Of a stretch of DNA of 64,000 bases, positions 44,507-55,528 are shown one piece after another. The notes below the pieces were generated by a model. It was given only the letters and a program-made list of their open reading frames with translations. It ran no database searches and was not told where the DNA came from. Position numbers and translations under genes: made by a program. Source of the stretch: Comamonadaceae bacterium (GTDB taxonomy: Bacteria > Pseudomonadota > Gammaproteobacteria > Burkholderiales > Burkholderiaceae_C); NCBI GenBank assembly GCA_947475685.1, contig CANJNC010000006.1, positions 1 to 64,000 of the forward strand. The letters are read 5' to 3'. The first letter of the stretch is position 1. The number at the start of each line of letters is the position of its first letter.

Positions 44507-45028
44507 TCAACGATAAATGGCATCAGCTGCTCTGTTCTTTGCGATTTCAGCCTCATATTTATCTCCAACGGCCAAAAGCATTTCCTTGGTGAAATACAAA
44601 TCCCCTCTTTTTTCACCATGGTATTCAAAAATATGTGTCTCAACAATTGAGTCAACTGGACAGCTTTCCTCGCAAAAGCCACAAAATATACATTTGGTCA
44701 AATCGATATCGTATCTAGTGGTTCTTCTGGTCCCATCATCTCTTACATCGGACTCGATGGTGATGGCCATTGCAGGACAGACCGCCTCGCACAATTTACA
44801 CGCAATGCACCTCTCTTCTCCATTTTCATAACGTCTTAGAGCATGCAAGCCTCTAAAACGCGGGCTCGCTGGAGTTTTTTCTTCAGGAAACTGTATTGTG
44901 ATTTTTCTCGCAAACATATATTTGCCTGTCAGCGCCATGCCCTTGAACAACTCAAGTAACAAAAAACTTGACAGAAAATCGCGCCATGAAAAGGCTGATC
45001 GAACACTGCTTAATGAAAGGGGGGTCAT
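44507..45028 (-). CDS. nuoI: NADH-quinone oxidoreductase subunit I
   Basis: 173 residues from ATG 45028; further upstream codons overlap nuoH, whose stop is 20 bases before this ATG. TGGAA upstream is the probable ribosome-binding site. Two [4Fe-4S] motifs are visible, [12 protein letters not shown] (about 73-84) and [12 protein letters not shown] (about 112-123), which form N6a and N6b of the peripheral arm. Confidence 0.95.
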   Translation of the reverse strand: MTPLSLSSVRSAFSWRDFLSSFLLLELFKGMALTGKYMFARKITIQFPEEKTPASPRFRGLHALRRYENGEERCIACKLCEAVCPAMAITIESDVRDDGTRRTTRYDIDLTKCIFCGFCEESCPVDSIVETHIFEYHGEKRGDLYFTKEMLLAVGDKYEAEIAKNRAADAIYR

Positions 45029-45048
45029 CTCAATTTGTTCCAGACTTA

Positions 45049-46131
45049 TTAGTTCCAGATATTCCATGGTGTTTGCATCCAAAGGCCGACCACCACCAAC
45101 CAAACCAAGGTGATTGGTATAAATATCTTCCAGCCCAAGCGCATGATTTGATCGTATCTAAAACGGGGAAAGGTTGCTCTTACCCATACAAACATGGTCA
45201 CGACCACAAAGGTCTTGAGACCCATCCAGATCCAACCAGGTATCCATGCCAAGAGTTCGCTTTCAATAGGAGGCAACCATCCGCCAAGGAACATGATCAC
45301 CGACATGGAGGAGACCAAAATCATGTTGGCGTATTCAGCCAAAAAGAACATCGCAAATGACATTCCTGAGTACTCAATCATATGCCCTGCAACAATTTCG
45401 GACTCACCTTCAACCACATCAAAGGGATGTCGATTCGTTTCAGCCAGACCTGCAATAAAGTACACCACAAAAATCGGAAGCAAAGGCAACCAGTTCCAAG
45501 ACAAAAAACCCAAGCCCATGGATGAAAACACACCTTTATTTTGTCCAAGCACAATTTCAGACATGTTCATTGAGCCTGTCACCATCAAGACCACCACCAA
45601 ACAAAATCCCATTGCAATCTCATAACTCACCATTTGCGCCGAAGCCCTCATGGCCCCTAAGAATGCATACTTGGAATTCGATGCCCAGCCTGCAATGATC
45701 ACACCGTAAACTTCCAAGGAAGTGATCGCCATCAAAAACAACAATCCCGCATTGACGTTGGCAAGAGCAACCTCTGGGCCAAAAGGCACGACAGCCCAAG
45801 CAGCCAGCGAGGGCATGATGGTCATGATCGGACCCAATAAAAATAAGCCCGAATGAGCTTGCGTTGGCATGATAATCTCTTTGGTCAAGAGCTTTAATGC
45901 ATCAGCAATGGGTTGCAATAAACCAAAGGGGCCCGTGCGATTGGGGCCGACACGAATCTGCGTAAAACCAATCGCCTTTCTTTCCCAAAGTGTCAAATAC
46001 GCTACGCACAACATCAATGGAATTAAAAGGGCCACAATTTTCATTAAATTCCAAACAATGGGCCAAACGATTTGACTCCACCACGTAGCGGGGACCAAAT
46101 CCAAACCGATTTGAAAGATCAAATCCACCAT
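45049..46131 (-). CDS. nuoH: NADH-quinone oxidoreductase subunit H
   Basis: 360 residues, about eight membrane helices. It forms the quinone chamber with NuoB and NuoD. Landmarks: [20 protein letters not shown] (about 49-68), [20 protein letters not shown] (about 231-250) with the Glu-rich quinone loop, and [14 protein letters not shown] (about 256-269). Five bases after nuoG. Confidence 0.96.
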   Translation of the reverse strand: MVDLIFQIGLDLVPATWWSQIVWPIVWNLMKIVALLIPLMLCVAYLTLWERKAIGFTQIRVGPNRTGPFGLLQPIADALKLLTKEIIMPTQAHSGLFLLGPIMTIMPSLAAWAVVPFGPEVALANVNAGLLFLMAITSLEVYGVIIAGWASNSKYAFLGAMRASAQMVSYEIAMGFCLVVVLMVTGSMNMSEIVLGQNKGVFSSMGLGFLSWNWLPLLPIFVVYFIAGLAETNRHPFDVVEGESEIVAGHMIEYSGMSFAMFFLAEYANMILVSSMSVIMFLGGWLPPIESELLAWIPGWIWMGLKTFVVVTMFVWVRATFPRFRYDQIMRLGWKIFIPITLVWLVVVGLWMQTPWNIWN

Positions 46132-46136
46132 GGCCC

Positions 46137-48266
46137 TTATCTCCCCATCCTAGCGTCTGCCGTCAACTGCAAGGACGAGGATCGTCTGACCAATCCATCG
46201 AGCTGATAACTAGGGCTTACACAGGGCTCCAAGTCGCTGGTTGAGAGATCAATGATCGCCTGGGTCGCATTGGATAAAACGCTTGTAATAGCGGGCAAGC
46301 TTGATTGCATTTTCACCCTCAAGTCTTCGACGCTCTCGTAGTCAAAACCGGACAAATCTAGGACATTTGCCAAGACACGCAACACCTTCCAAGCCGGTCT
46401 TGCCTCAGCCAAGGGTTTGACCACTGCATGAAAAGTTTGAGCGAGTCCTTCCGTATTCATGAAGGAACCAGGCGTTTCGCTAAAAGGCGCAATGGGCAAC
46501 AGCACATCACTGAACTCTAAATTGGTCTTGAAGGGCGACAAGCTCACGACCAAGTCCATTTGACTTAATGCTTCAATTGCCTGCGTAGGATTGGCACAGT
46601 CATATTGCGGCTCCAAATTTACGAGCAGTGCAGCCTTTAAAGCCCCAGGCGACAACATTTGTTGCGTATTCAAACCTTTGGAATTCACAGCAGGCCTAGC
46701 CCCAACGTACTGGGCACCCACCGTATTGGCACTCTCACCAAGGAAGCCAAAGGTGCAGCCCGTTGCTTGCGCAATCCAATTGACCATGGCCAACAAACTG
46801 CTTGCGTTGGGATGATGTGCAAAGACATTGCCAAGCAATATACACTTCTTTCCTTGAACATCGGTCAAAGATTGAGCGATCTTAGAAATCGAGGCATCAT
46901 CTCCTTTTGCCGCAAAGAAATGAAGTTCCTTGGGAAGTGCGACTTGAGTCAATTTAGAGACTTCTTGACAAAGCATGGCCAGTGTGTAACTCCAGTCTTT
47001 GGTGGGCACCATCACTGCCTCTTGAACGCTCATGGCCCAATCTGGTTTGAATGCATTGATGCTAAAGACCTGGCCTCCCACTTTTGATGCTTGTCGAATT
47101 CGCTGCGCCAAAAGGGGTTGCTCTTTTCGAATATTGGATCCAATGACCAAAATACGTTGCATCTGGGTCAAAGAGGCAATCGATGTTCCCAACCAATGCA
47201 CAAGTCCTTCATGGTGAAAGTCTGTCGCCCTAAGCCTGGCATCGATGTTTTGACTCCCAAAGGCTCGGGTGAACTCGCCAGCAAGATACAACTCTTCAAG
47301 CGTACTAGATGGGCCAATCAATGTTCCCATTGAATGCGCTCCATGCGTGGCTTTGATATCCTTTAATCCGTGCGAAATAAAGTTAAGCGCTGTCTGCCAA
47401 TCAACTTCACTCCAAACACCAGCTTGTTTGATCATCGGTAATTTCAATCGATCAACAGAATTCAAGGCCTCATAAGAAAAGCGATCTCTATCGGCAATCC
47501 AACACTCATTGATCGCTTCATTTTCCAATGGAACCACTCTGAGAACTTGATGATTTTTGACCTGCATGACCAAATTGGTACCCGTTGCATCATGAGGACT
47601 GATCGATTTGCGACGGCTCAACTCCCAAGTCCTGGCTTGATACCTGAAAGGTTTACTGGTCAACGCTCCGACTGGACAAATATCAATCATGTTGCCAGAC
47701 AATTCTGAGTCGACGGTCGTGCCAAGAAAACTTTCAATCTCTGAATGCTCACCACGGTGAGTCATGCCTAGCTCCATGACACCAGCTATCTCTTGCCCAA
47801 AACGCACACACCTTGTGCAATGAATACATCGACTCATCTCTTGCATGCTTACCAAAGGGCCTACATCTTTGTGAAAGACGACGCGTTTTTCTTCTTGATA
47901 CCTAGAAGCCGAACCACCATAACCAACAGCCAGGTCTTGCAATTGACATTCACCCCCTTGGTCACAGATTGGACAATCCAAGGGATGGTTGATCAGTAAA
48001 AACTCCATCACCGACTTCTGCGCCTTCGAGGCTTTTTCTGACTGCGTTCTCACAACCATTCCCTGCGTCACAGGGGTCGCGCATGCAGGCATGGGTTTGG
48101 GTGCCTTCTCAACTTCAACCAAACACATCCGACAGTTTGCCGCAATGCTTAACTTTTTATGGTAACAAAAATGAGGAATGAAGGTCCCAGCTTTTTCAGC
48201 AGCATGCATCACCATGCTACCTTCTAGCACTTCAATTTTTTTACCGTCAAGTTCAATTTCAACCAT
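46137..48266 (-). CDS. nuoG: NADH-quinone oxidoreductase subunit G
   Basis: 709 residues. The N-terminal domain has the [2Fe-2S] cluster ([15 protein letters not shown], about 34-48, plus CATPV), then H-x3-C-x2-C-x5-C (about 94-106) for N5, and [10 protein letters not shown] with CPVGAL (about 147-203) for N4 ligands. The C-terminal half is the molybdopterin-oxidoreductase-like domain without catalytic role. Matches the shorter beta-proteobacterial form. Confidence 0.95.
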   Translation of the reverse strand: MVEIELDGKKIEVLEGSMVMHAAEKAGTFIPHFCYHKKLSIAANCRMCLVEVEKAPKPMPACATPVTQGMVVRTQSEKASKAQKSVMEFLLINHPLDCPICDQGGECQLQDLAVGYGGSASRYQEEKRVVFHKDVGPLVSMQEMSRCIHCTRCVRFGQEIAGVMELGMTHRGEHSEIESFLGTTVDSELSGNMIDICPVGALTSKPFRYQARTWELSRRKSISPHDATGTNLVMQVKNHQVLRVVPLENEAINECWIADRDRFSYEALNSVDRLKLPMIKQAGVWSEVDWQTALNFISHGLKDIKATHGAHSMGTLIGPSSTLEELYLAGEFTRAFGSQNIDARLRATDFHHEGLVHWLGTSIASLTQMQRILVIGSNIRKEQPLLAQRIRQASKVGGQVFSINAFKPDWAMSVQEAVMVPTKDWSYTLAMLCQEVSKLTQVALPKELHFFAAKGDDASISKIAQSLTDVQGKKCILLGNVFAHHPNASSLLAMVNWIAQATGCTFGFLGESANTVGAQYVGARPAVNSKGLNTQQMLSPGALKAALLVNLEPQYDCANPTQAIEALSQMDLVVSLSPFKTNLEFSDVLLPIAPFSETPGSFMNTEGLAQTFHAVVKPLAEARPAWKVLRVLANVLDLSGFDYESVEDLRVKMQSSLPAITSVLSNATQAIIDLSTSDLEPCVSPSYQLDGLVRRSSSLQLTADARMGR

Positions 48267-48281
48267 GATTTGTTTTTTGCC

Positions 48282-49634
48282 TTATACGGTGGAGTGAACG
48301 ACACAACATTTATGCTCAATATGGTGTTCAAACTCAGCACGAAAATGTTTGAGCATGCCTCTAACGGGCATCGCAGCTGCATCACCCAATGCGCAAATGG
48401 TTCGCCCCATGATGTTCTCGGCCACATTGTCCAACATGTCCAGATCACTTTGTCGACCTTGTCCGCTCTCAATTCGATCGACCACCCTCCAAAGCCAACC
48501 AGTGCCCTCGCGGCAAGGCGTACACTGGCCACAAGACTCGTGCATGTAAAAGTAACTCAAACGTTGAAGACTGTTAACCATGCAACGCGTCTCATCCATT
48601 ACGATCACAGCACCAGAACCTAACATCGATCCAGCTTTGGCAATGGAGTCATAATCCATGGTAATTTCCATCGCAATTTGAGCGGGCAAAACAGGTGCAG
48701 ATGAGCCCCCTGGAATCACCGCCTTCAAAGCACGACCACCCCGAACCCCACCTGCAAGCTCAAGCAGTTTAGAAAATGGTGTTCCCATTGGGATTTCATA
48801 ATTACCTGGCTGTTCTACATCACCACTGATGGAAAAAATCTTCGTCCCACCATTATTGGGCTTTCCACAAGCCAAATAAGCCGCCCCACCATTTCTGATG
48901 ATCCAAGGCACGGCTGCAAAGGTTTCCGTATTGTTGATCGTTGTCGGCTTTCCGTAAAGGCCAAAACTTGCTGGAAAAGGAGGCTTGAACCTAGGTTGTC
49001 CTTTTTTACCCTCCAAAGACTCAAGCAAAGCGGTTTCTTCACCACAGATGTAAGCGCCAAAACCATGGGTTGCATGCAACTGAAAGGAAAAACCACTGCC
49101 TAAAATATGTTGCCCCAAATAACCATGTGCCCTGGCCTCTTCAAGGGCTGTTTCAAAGCGTTCATAGGACTTAAATATTTCACCATGAATGTAGTTGTAG
49201 CCAACAGTGATGCCCATGGCATATGCTGCAATGGCCATGCCTTCAATGACGATATGCGGGTTGAATTCTAAAATATCCCTGTCTTTGCACGTTCCTGGCT
49301 CACCCTCATCGGAATTGCAAACCAAATACTTTTGGCCAGGAAACTGACGTGGCATAAAACTCCACTTCAAGCCCGTGGGAAAGCCCGCTCCACCACGCCC
49401 CCTTAAACCCGACTCTTTGACCATTGCAATGACTTGGTCTTGCGTCATGGGCTCTGAGCCATCCAAGCCCAAAATCTTTCGCAAGGCTTGATAGCCCCCA
49501 CGGGCCTCATAATCTTTGATGGACCAATTCTGACCATTCAAGCCAGCATAGATTTGTGGGTTGATATGTCTGTCGTGAAAACAGGTCTCTTTACCGGAGG
49601 CCTGAAAAGATTTGATCAATGACTCCAAACTCAT
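48282..49634 (-). CDS. nuoF: NADH-quinone oxidoreductase subunit F
   Basis: 450 residues. It holds the NADH site, FMN and cluster N3. Glycine-rich FMN/NADH motifs [16 protein letters not shown] (about 73-88) and [15 protein letters not shown] (about 105-119), and the [4Fe-4S] motif [12 protein letters not shown] (about 356-367), are intact. Overlaps nuoE by four bases. Confidence 0.96.
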   Translation of the reverse strand: MSLESLIKSFQASGKETCFHDRHINPQIYAGLNGQNWSIKDYEARGGYQALRKILGLDGSEPMTQDQVIAMVKESGLRGRGGAGFPTGLKWSFMPRQFPGQKYLVCNSDEGEPGTCKDRDILEFNPHIVIEGMAIAAYAMGITVGYNYIHGEIFKSYERFETALEEARAHGYLGQHILGSGFSFQLHATHGFGAYICGEETALLESLEGKKGQPRFKPPFPASFGLYGKPTTINNTETFAAVPWIIRNGGAAYLACGKPNNGGTKIFSISGDVEQPGNYEIPMGTPFSKLLELAGGVRGGRALKAVIPGGSSAPVLPAQIAMEITMDYDSIAKAGSMLGSGAVIVMDETRCMVNSLQRLSYFYMHESCGQCTPCREGTGWLWRVVDRIESGQGRQSDLDMLDNVAENIMGRTICALGDAAAMPVRGMLKHFRAEFEHHIEHKCCVVHSTV

Positions 49635-50143
49635 GAGTGGGCCTCTTGTTTTAAACCTTCAATAAGCCGATCAATTTTGTCGTGCTCCATGAAACTGCAC
49701 ATATTCACATCATTGACCAACAACACAGGTGCATCGGCACACGCCCCCATGCATTCGGCAGGCTGCAAAGTGATCAAGCCGTCCTGGGTGGTTTGTCCTG
49801 GTTCAATTGACAACTTTTGACACAAATGCATCAATGCTTCTTGGGCACCCCTTAACTGACATGGCAAGTTGGTGCACACGTTGATCTTGAAACGACCCAC
49901 AGGAGTTTGGTTGTACATATTGTAAAAAGTCGTGACCTCATGCACCGCAATAGCTGGCATACCCAAATAATCAGCCAAAGCCGACTCGCTTTGAGCGCTC
50001 ACGTATCCAAAGGTTTGCTGAACATGGGTCAAACAGGCCATGACAGCAGACTGTCTTTGCTCAACAGGATATTTCGCCGTTTCACGATCAAAGGCACTGA
50101 TCAACTCCGAGCTGAACACGGTTTTATCTGGTGATGCACTCAT
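49631..50143 (-). CDS. nuoE: NADH-quinone oxidoreductase subunit E
   Basis: 170 residues, thioredoxin-like fold with [2Fe-2S] cluster N1a. The ligands are C92 and C97 in CTNLPC and two later Cys in AECMGAC (about 131-137). Overlaps nuoD by four bases. Confidence 0.95.
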   Translation of the reverse strand: MSASPDKTVFSSELISAFDRETAKYPVEQRQSAVMACLTHVQQTFGYVSAQSESALADYLGMPAIAVHEVTTFYNMYNQTPVGRFKINVCTNLPCQLRGAQEALMHLCQKLSIEPGQTTQDGLITLQPAECMGACADAPVLLVNDVNMCSFMEHDKIDRLIEGLKQEAHS

Positions 50144-51393
50144 CGATCAATCTCTCCAAAAACAATGTCCATGGTGCCGATGATGGCAACAGCATCGGCA
50201 ATCATGTGCCCGCGTGCCATTTCGTCCATGGCCGCCAAATGCGCAAATCCAGGAGCACGAATTTTCAATCGGTACGGCTTGTTGGCCCCATCACTGATCA
50301 GATAAATTCCAAACTCACCTTTTGGATGCTCAACTGCAGCATAGGCTTCGCCCTCAGGCACGTGAAACCCTTCTGTGAAAAGTTTAAAGTGATGGATCAA
50401 CTCTTCCATACTGGACTTCATGGCCACTCTGCTTGGAGGGGCAACCTTGTGATTGTCAGTAATCACAGGACCAGGGTTATGCTTTAGCCAATGGATACAC
50501 TGTTGAATGATCTTGTTGGATTGACGCATTTCTTCAACGCGAACCAAATAACGGTCGTAACAATCCCCAGTTTTACCTATGGGAATGTCAAAATCCATTT
50601 GACTGTACACATCATACGGCTGCTGTTTTCTCAAATCCCATGCAATCCCTGAGCCACGCAACATGGCGCCAGTAAATCCTAAGTTCTTAGCCCTGTCTGG
50701 CGACACGACACCGACACCAACTGTTCTTTGCTTCCAAATTCTGTTGTCGGTCAACAAAGTCTCATACTCATCAACCAGCTTAGGGAAACGGTTGGTAAAG
50801 TCTTCAATGAAATCAAGCAAGGAGCCCTGCCTATTTTCATTCAACCGAGCGATGGTCTTTGCATTTTTGATCTTACTGGCTTGATATTGGGGCATATCAG
50901 CTGGCAAATCCCTATAAACACCACCGGGCCTGAAATAAGCTGCGTGCATGCGAGCACCAGACACAGCCTCATACATGTCAAAGAGGTCTTCACGCTCTCT
51001 AAAACAATAAATCAAAATATTCATCGCCCCACAATCGAACCCATGACATCCTAGCCAAAGCAAATGATTCAAGAGCCTGGTGATCTCTGCAAACATGACG
51101 CGGATGTACTGGGCACGAATGGGGACTTCCAAACCCAGCATGCGTTCGATGGCCAAACAATAAGCATGCTCATTGCTCATCATGGACACGTAGTCCAAAC
51201 GATCCATATAGGGAAGAGACTGAATGTAGGTTTTACTCTCGGCCAACTTTTCTGTTGCACGGTGCAACAATCCAATGTGCGGATCTGCACGCTGGACCAC
51301 CTCACCATCAAGCTCCAGCACCAAACGAAGTACACCATGCGCAGCAGGATGCTGTGGTCCTAAGTTAAGCGTGTAATTTTTAATTTCGGCCAT
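50140..51393 (-). CDS. nuoD: NADH-quinone oxidoreductase subunit D
   Basis: 417 residues. Forms the quinone pocket with NuoB. Landmarks: [20 protein letters not shown] (about 12-31), [11 protein letters not shown] (about 41-51), [11 protein letters not shown] (about 61-71), and the C-terminal DIVFGEIDR. NuoC and NuoD are separate genes here, as in other beta-proteobacteria and unlike the fused E. coli form. Confidence 0.96.
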   Translation of the reverse strand: MAEIKNYTLNLGPQHPAAHGVLRLVLELDGEVVQRADPHIGLLHRATEKLAESKTYIQSLPYMDRLDYVSMMSNEHAYCLAIERMLGLEVPIRAQYIRVMFAEITRLLNHLLWLGCHGFDCGAMNILIYCFREREDLFDMYEAVSGARMHAAYFRPGGVYRDLPADMPQYQASKIKNAKTIARLNENRQGSLLDFIEDFTNRFPKLVDEYETLLTDNRIWKQRTVGVGVVSPDRAKNLGFTGAMLRGSGIAWDLRKQQPYDVYSQMDFDIPIGKTGDCYDRYLVRVEEMRQSNKIIQQCIHWLKHNPGPVITDNHKVAPPSRVAMKSSMEELIHHFKLFTEGFHVPEGEAYAAVEHPKGEFGIYLISDGANKPYRLKIRAPGFAHLAAMDEMARGHMIADAVAIIGTMDIVFGEIDR

Positions 51394-51405
51394 TTTATTC
51401 TCTTA

Positions 51406-52014
51406 TCACAATCCACCGTAATGCTCTTCTCGAATAATACGTGGCGTATTCTCGCGCGGCTCAATCGTGACGGGTTGATATACCACTCTGGATTGCTCAG
51501 AGTCATACCTCATCTCTACGTGACCGGACAAGGGGAAGTCTTTTCTAAAGGGATGACCAATAAAACCGTAGTCAGTCAATATGCGGCGCAAATCTTCATG
51601 CCCTTCAAAAATCAACCCAAACAAATCAAACGCTTCACGCTCAAACCAATTGACCGAGGACCAAATAGAGCACACCGAGGGAAGGATTGGCATCTCATCA
51701 TCCGGCGCAAACACCCGTAAACGAATTCGCCAATTGTGAACAATCGACAAAAGATGAGACACGGCAGCAAACCTGGGCCCTGATGAAAAGGCACTTTCAT
51801 ATCCTTGCTTGTAATCCGAATAATCAACGCCACACAAATCAATCAACTGCTCAAATGCCAGCTCTGGATGTATTTTGAGAGTTTGAGCAACTTCTAAATA
51901 ATCCTGGGCCTTCACACTCAAGGTTACTTCATTGAGATAATACTGAAGGCTTTGCACACGGTCCCCAAAAATCTGGTTGACCAAGGCACAGAGTTGTTGA
52001 TTGGGTGAGCTCAT
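51406..52014 (-). CDS. nuoC: NADH-quinone oxidoreductase subunit C
   Basis: 202 residues. The 30-kDa subunit signature is the run [22 protein letters not shown] (about 122-143, in NuoC usually ERE..DMFGI.F.GHPDLRR). The segment [14 protein letters not shown] follows. It overlaps no neighbour and lies 18 bp after nuoB. Confidence 0.95.
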   Translation of the reverse strand: MSSPNQQLCALVNQIFGDRVQSLQYYLNEVTLSVKAQDYLEVAQTLKIHPELAFEQLIDLCGVDYSDYKQGYESAFSSGPRFAAVSHLLSIVHNWRIRLRVFAPDDEMPILPSVCSIWSSVNWFEREAFDLFGLIFEGHEDLRRILTDYGFIGHPFRKDFPLSGHVEMRYDSEQSRVVYQPVTIEPRENTPRIIREEHYGGL

Positions 52015-52032
52015 TGATTCGTTACCTTAAAC

Positions 52033-52509
52033 TCATCTGGCAATTGTGTTTTCACGACGAATTTTTGTTTGCAACTGAAGCACCCCATACAAAAGCGCCT
52101 CAGCCGTAGGCGGACAGCCTGGAACATAGACATCAACGGGTACGATTCTGTCGCACCCCCGAACCACAGAATAGCTGTAGTGATAGTAGCCCCCACCATT
52201 TGCACATGAGCCCATAGAAAGCACCCAACGCGGCTCAGACATTTGGTCATAGACCTTCCTAAGCGCTGGCGCCATTTTGTTACACAAAGTACCCGCAACT
52301 ATCATCAAATCAGACTGCCTGGGACTTGGGCGAAAGAGCATTCCAAAACGATCAATGTCATACCTTGCAGCACCCGCGTGCATCATCTCAACGGCGCAAC
52401 ACGCCAAGCCAAACGTCATGGGCCACAAGGAACCCGTCTTGGCCCAATTGACCACGGAATCAACCGACGTCGTGATAAAACCTTCTTTAATTACACCATC
52501 CATAGACAT
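52033..52509 (-). CDS. nuoB: NADH-quinone oxidoreductase subunit B
   Basis: 158 residues from ATG 52509 ([14 protein letters not shown]); the frame is open upstream into nuoA, and GGGA before 52509 fits a ribosome-binding site. Cluster N2 ligands lie in [10 protein letters not shown] (about 34-43), [11 protein letters not shown] (about 99-109) and VPGCPP (about 130-135). Four bases after the nuoA stop. Confidence 0.96.
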   Translation of the reverse strand: MSMDGVIKEGFITTSVDSVVNWAKTGSLWPMTFGLACCAVEMMHAGAARYDIDRFGMLFRPSPRQSDLMIVAGTLCNKMAPALRKVYDQMSEPRWVLSMGSCANGGGYYHYSYSVVRGCDRIVPVDVYVPGCPPTAEALLYGVLQLQTKIRRENTIAR

Positions 52510-52513
52510 GTTT

Positions 52514-52873
52514 TTATTCCCAGTCGAGTGCGCCTTTTTTCCACTCATAGGCAAATCCAACCACCAAAATACCCAAGAACATCATCATGGCCCAAAAGCC
52601 AACAGCACCAATTTGCTTTAAAGAGACCGCCCATGGGAAAAGAAATGCAATTTCAAGATCAAAGAGGATGAACAAAATTGCAACCAAATAATATCGAACA
52701 TCAAACTTCATGCGAGCATCTTCAAATGCTTCGAAGCCACACTCATAAGGGGAGTTTTTAGATGCGTAAGGCCGCTTGGGGCCCAAAAGGTAGCCGAGGA
52801 GTTGAGGGACCACGCCTACAGCAAGACCCACAAGAATGAACAGTAAAACCGGCAAGTAAGAGTAAAGGCTCAT
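52514..52873 (-). CDS. nuoA: NADH-quinone oxidoreductase subunit A
   Basis: 119 residues with three membrane helices. The conserved loop [21 protein letters not shown] (about 42-62; C44 in the usual YECG) is present. First gene of nuoA-N; tRNA-Leu lies 80 bp upstream on the same strand. Confidence 0.95.
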   Translation of the reverse strand: MSLYSYLPVLLFILVGLAVGVVPQLLGYLLGPKRPYASKNSPYECGFEAFEDARMKFDVRYYLVAILFILFDLEIAFLFPWAVSLKQIGAVGFWAMMMFLGILVVGFAYEWKKGALDWE

Positions 52874-52952
52874 CTCAATCTCGAATTATGACTGCTTGAT
52901 CAACCTGTAGTGTGCACGAACTGGTTGACACCAGGGTTACAAACACTTTATT

Positions 52953-53037
52953 TGGTGCCGTCGGCGAGACTCGAACTCGCACAGCTTTCGCCACTACCCC
53001 CTCAAGATAGCGTGTCTACCAATTTCACCACGACGGC
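52953..53037 (-). tRNA. tRNA-Leu (anticodon GAG)
   Basis: 85 bases on the minus strand, with encoded CCA. Acceptor GCCGTCG (53037-53031) pairs with CGACGGC next to discriminator A. The anticodon stem CTATC/GGTAG encloses the loop TTGAGGG, giving anticodon GAG (reads CUC and CUU). A long variable arm, GGC-GAAA-GCT, fits class II tRNA-Leu. The T-arm has GTTCGAGTC. It lies between secG and nuoA in the same direction. Confidence 0.95.
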
Positions 53038-53158
53038 CAAAAAAATGCAAAAACTCTACTCAAACAAGAGGAATAAGGCTGTTCAAGTTAGCTCTAGAGT
53101 TTACCTCGAAAACACAATATAAGTGACTTGGAAAGTCTTTTTTTGGGTATTTTATGAC

Positions 53159-53614
53159 TCACTTAGATGGGATTTGATTGGCTGCGCCTGGTGCTTTTTC
53201 ATTTGCCGACTTGCTCACAGGCATCGATGGAACAGAGGCATCCGATTGGGCACCCACATTCGACTTGACTTCATCTTTGGGTGTAGGGATTAAGGCATCA
53301 GGAGAAGCAGATTTCTCAGCAGGTGCGCTTTGCATCTGAACGCTCTCTAAAACGCTGCCCGACGGCACATCTTTTTTTGCCCCGCCAATATAGGCCAAGG
53401 CCAGTGTTGCAATAAAGAAAATTGCCGCCAACACCGCCGTTGAGCGAGAGAGAAAATTTGCACCTCCAGTAGCACCAAACAAACTGCCTGAGCTGCCGGA
53501 ACCAAATGCAGCACCCATGTCAGCACCTTTCCCGTGCTGTATCAATATCAAACCGATCATGGCCAAAGCTGAAAGAATTTGGACCAGTAATATGATGTTC
53601 GTGATCATTGCCAT
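53159..53614 (-). CDS. secG: protein translocase subunit SecG
   Basis: 151 residues. Two membrane helices (about 3-24 and 58-78) with the conserved cytoplasmic loop QHGKGADMGAAFGSGSSGSLFG (about 26-47). SecG helps the SecYEG channel. The C-terminal 70 residues are a Ser/Pro/Ala/Lys-rich tail that varies in this order. It has GGAG before the ATG. Downstream of tpiA, upstream of tRNA-Leu. Confidence 0.93.
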   Translation of the reverse strand: MAMITNIILLVQILSALAMIGLILIQHGKGADMGAAFGSGSSGSLFGATGGANFLSRSTAVLAAIFFIATLALAYIGGAKKDVPSGSVLESVQMQSAPAEKSASPDALIPTPKDEVKSNVGAQSDASVPSMPVSKSANEKAPGAANQIPSK

Positions 53615-53674
53615 CTTGTTGTTACTCCGTAATTTCTCTAGTTAATTTCTAAGTGTTTTAAATGAACAATTGCT

Positions 53675-54436
53675 TCAAATACTGCCCGCAGCGTGGATGA
53701 TGTTTACAAAATCTTGGGCCATCAAAGAAGCCCCACCAATTAAACCCCCATCCACATCGGGCAAACCCAATAGGGATGAAGCATTTTGCGCGTTCATACT
53801 CCCGCCATAGAGTATTTTCAGCGCATTGGCATGACATGTTTTTTGACTCAATTGGGCTCGAATGAATGCATGCACCTCTTGAGCTTGCTCAGGGCTCGCT
53901 GTCAGTCCCGTTCCAATGGCCCAGACCGGTTCATAGGCAATCACAAGCCGATCAAAATCTTGCTCCAATACATCCGTGACCGCCTTTAATTGAGCAGCAA
54001 TCACCGAATTTGTAAGACCTGCCAGCCTTTGCGCCTGAGTCTCGCCCAAGCAAACAATTGGCATCAAAGTTGAAGAGACGGTTGCTTGGACTTTTTTCCC
54101 AACCATTTCATCACTTTCAGCGTGGTATGCACGCCTCTCTGAGTGACCGATGATGACGCCTTGAACACCTAAATCCTCAAGCATCCCCAAAGAAATCTCC
54201 CCGGTGTATGCGCCCTTGACATGCGCACTCACATCTTGAGCCCCAAGGGCCACTTGCGTTCCCTCCAGCAAGGCACTCATTTGAGACAAATAAGGCGATG
54301 GTACACAAACCATGACATCTGATTGTGTGTTGGATCCCAATTGAGAAAAAGCCGCATTGAAACCCTTGAACCAGTCCACATTGAAGGATTTGGAGCCATT
54401 CATCTTCCAATTTCCAGCTATTAATTTTTTTCGCAT
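53675..54436 (-). CDS. tpiA: triosephosphate isomerase
   Basis: 253 residues from ATG 54436 (MRKKLIAGNWKMNGS), since the open frame to 54454 overlaps the upstream gene and lacks family support. Interconverts dihydroxyacetone phosphate and glyceraldehyde-3-phosphate. Catalytic residues: Lys in NWKMN (near 11), His in GHSERR (near 97), Glu in AYEPVWAIGTG (near 170). The phosphate-binding GGSMN and GGLIGGASL segments are intact. Eight bases after the oxidoreductase gene. Confidence 0.96.
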   Translation of the reverse strand: MRKKLIAGNWKMNGSKSFNVDWFKGFNAAFSQLGSNTQSDVMVCVPSPYLSQMSALLEGTQVALGAQDVSAHVKGAYTGEISLGMLEDLGVQGVIIGHSERRAYHAESDEMVGKKVQATVSSTLMPIVCLGETQAQRLAGLTNSVIAAQLKAVTDVLEQDFDRLVIAYEPVWAIGTGLTASPEQAQEVHAFIRAQLSQKTCHANALKILYGGSMNAQNASSLLGLPDVDGGLIGGASLMAQDFVNIIHAAGSI

Positions 54437-54444
54437 CTCTAATC

Positions 54445-55443
54445 TCAGGCCCACAAAAGAACCAACTTGCCCGTATGCTGATTGGACTCCATCAGCTCGT
54501 GAGCAAGAGCACCCGCTTCAGGCAAATGAGCATCAAAGCGCTTAAAGATCACCGGTTTGATCACCCCTTTTTCAAGCAAAGGCCAAATTTTGCTCCTCAA
54601 AGCCTCTGCAATTTGAGCTTTGAACGCGACTGAACGAGGCCTGAGTGTTGAGCCCGTGATCATCAAGCGTTTTCTCAAAACCAAACCCGCGTTGAATTTA
54701 GATTCAATTCCACCTTGTACGGCGATTATCACCAAGCGACCATCCTCTGCCAACAATTCAACTTCTTTGGCAATATAGTCACCTGCCACCATGTCCAAAA
54801 TCACATTGACCCCCGATTTAGGGCCCAACCTCTTGACCTCAGCTGCAAAGTCGTGGGTCTTGTAATTGATGGCAATATCCGCCCCCAAGTCTAAGCAGGC
54901 CGCACATTTTGCGTCTGAGCCTGCCGTGACAATCACATGAGCACCAAACGCCTTGGCCATTTGAATGGCAGTCACACCAATCCCGCTTGTACCGCCTTGA
55001 ATCAAAAGGCTTTCACCAGCCTTGAGTTGACCGCGATCAAAAACGTTGCTCCAGACCGTAAAGAACGTCTCTGGCAAACTGGCAGCTTGCTCATCGGTCA
55101 AGCCCTTAGGCACTGGCAAACATTGATCGATTGGAGCAACGCACCATTGGGCATAACCACCACCAGCAATCAGCGCGCAAACACGCTCGCCGATGCGAAG
55201 ACCCTTGGCGGCCAAAGCACTTTCATCACCGGCCTCAATCACTCCAGCCACCTCTAGACCAGGCAAATCGGATGCGCCGGGAGGCACCGGATAATGGCCT
55301 TTTCGTTGAATCACATCAGGACGGTTGACCCCACTTGCAGTCACCCGTATCAAGGCCTCACCCGCAGCGGCGATTGGTTTATCTCGATCTACCAAATGCA
55401 GGACCTCAGGCCCTCCATAGGTGGAAATTTCAATGGCTTTCAT
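54445..55443 (-). CDS. NAD(P)H quinone oxidoreductase (PIG3/Qor-type MDR)
   Basis: 332 residues from ATG 55443 (MKAIEISTYGGPEV). Medium-chain zinc-free dehydrogenase/reductase: GroES-like domain (1-120), Rossmann domain with GGTSGIGVTAIQMAKAFGA (about 145-163), and SGVNRPDVIQRKGHYPVPPGAS near 40-61, typical of the PIG3/Qor2 group. It probably reduces quinones or enones with NADPH. Between pnp and tpiA, as is usual in Burkholderiales. Confidence 0.88.
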   Translation of the reverse strand: MKAIEISTYGGPEVLHLVDRDKPIAAAGEALIRVTASGVNRPDVIQRKGHYPVPPGASDLPGLEVAGVIEAGDESALAAKGLRIGERVCALIAGGGYAQWCVAPIDQCLPVPKGLTDEQAASLPETFFTVWSNVFDRGQLKAGESLLIQGGTSGIGVTAIQMAKAFGAHVIVTAGSDAKCAACLDLGADIAINYKTHDFAAEVKRLGPKSGVNVILDMVAGDYIAKEVELLAEDGRLVIIAVQGGIESKFNAGLVLRKRLMITGSTLRPRSVAFKAQIAEALRSKIWPLLEKGVIKPVIFKRFDAHLPEAGALAHELMESNQHTGKLVLLWA

Positions 55444-55528
55444 AGGTTCCCGCTCTTTGGCAACTTTGCAAAACAAAGCGACTCGGTCTCATATTGAGAA
55501 AAAGTCGCTTTGTATCGCAGGAAGCCCT

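Noticed and set aside
52953-53037. tRNA-Leu as an integration site for an element
   Set aside because: The gene is flanked by conserved housekeeping genes, with no integrase and no repeated 3' end seen.
53125-53144. Plus-strand hairpin GACTT-GGA-AAGTC followed by seven T
   Set aside because: All nearby genes are on the minus strand and the stem is only 5 bp with two G-C pairs, so a terminator function is not supported.
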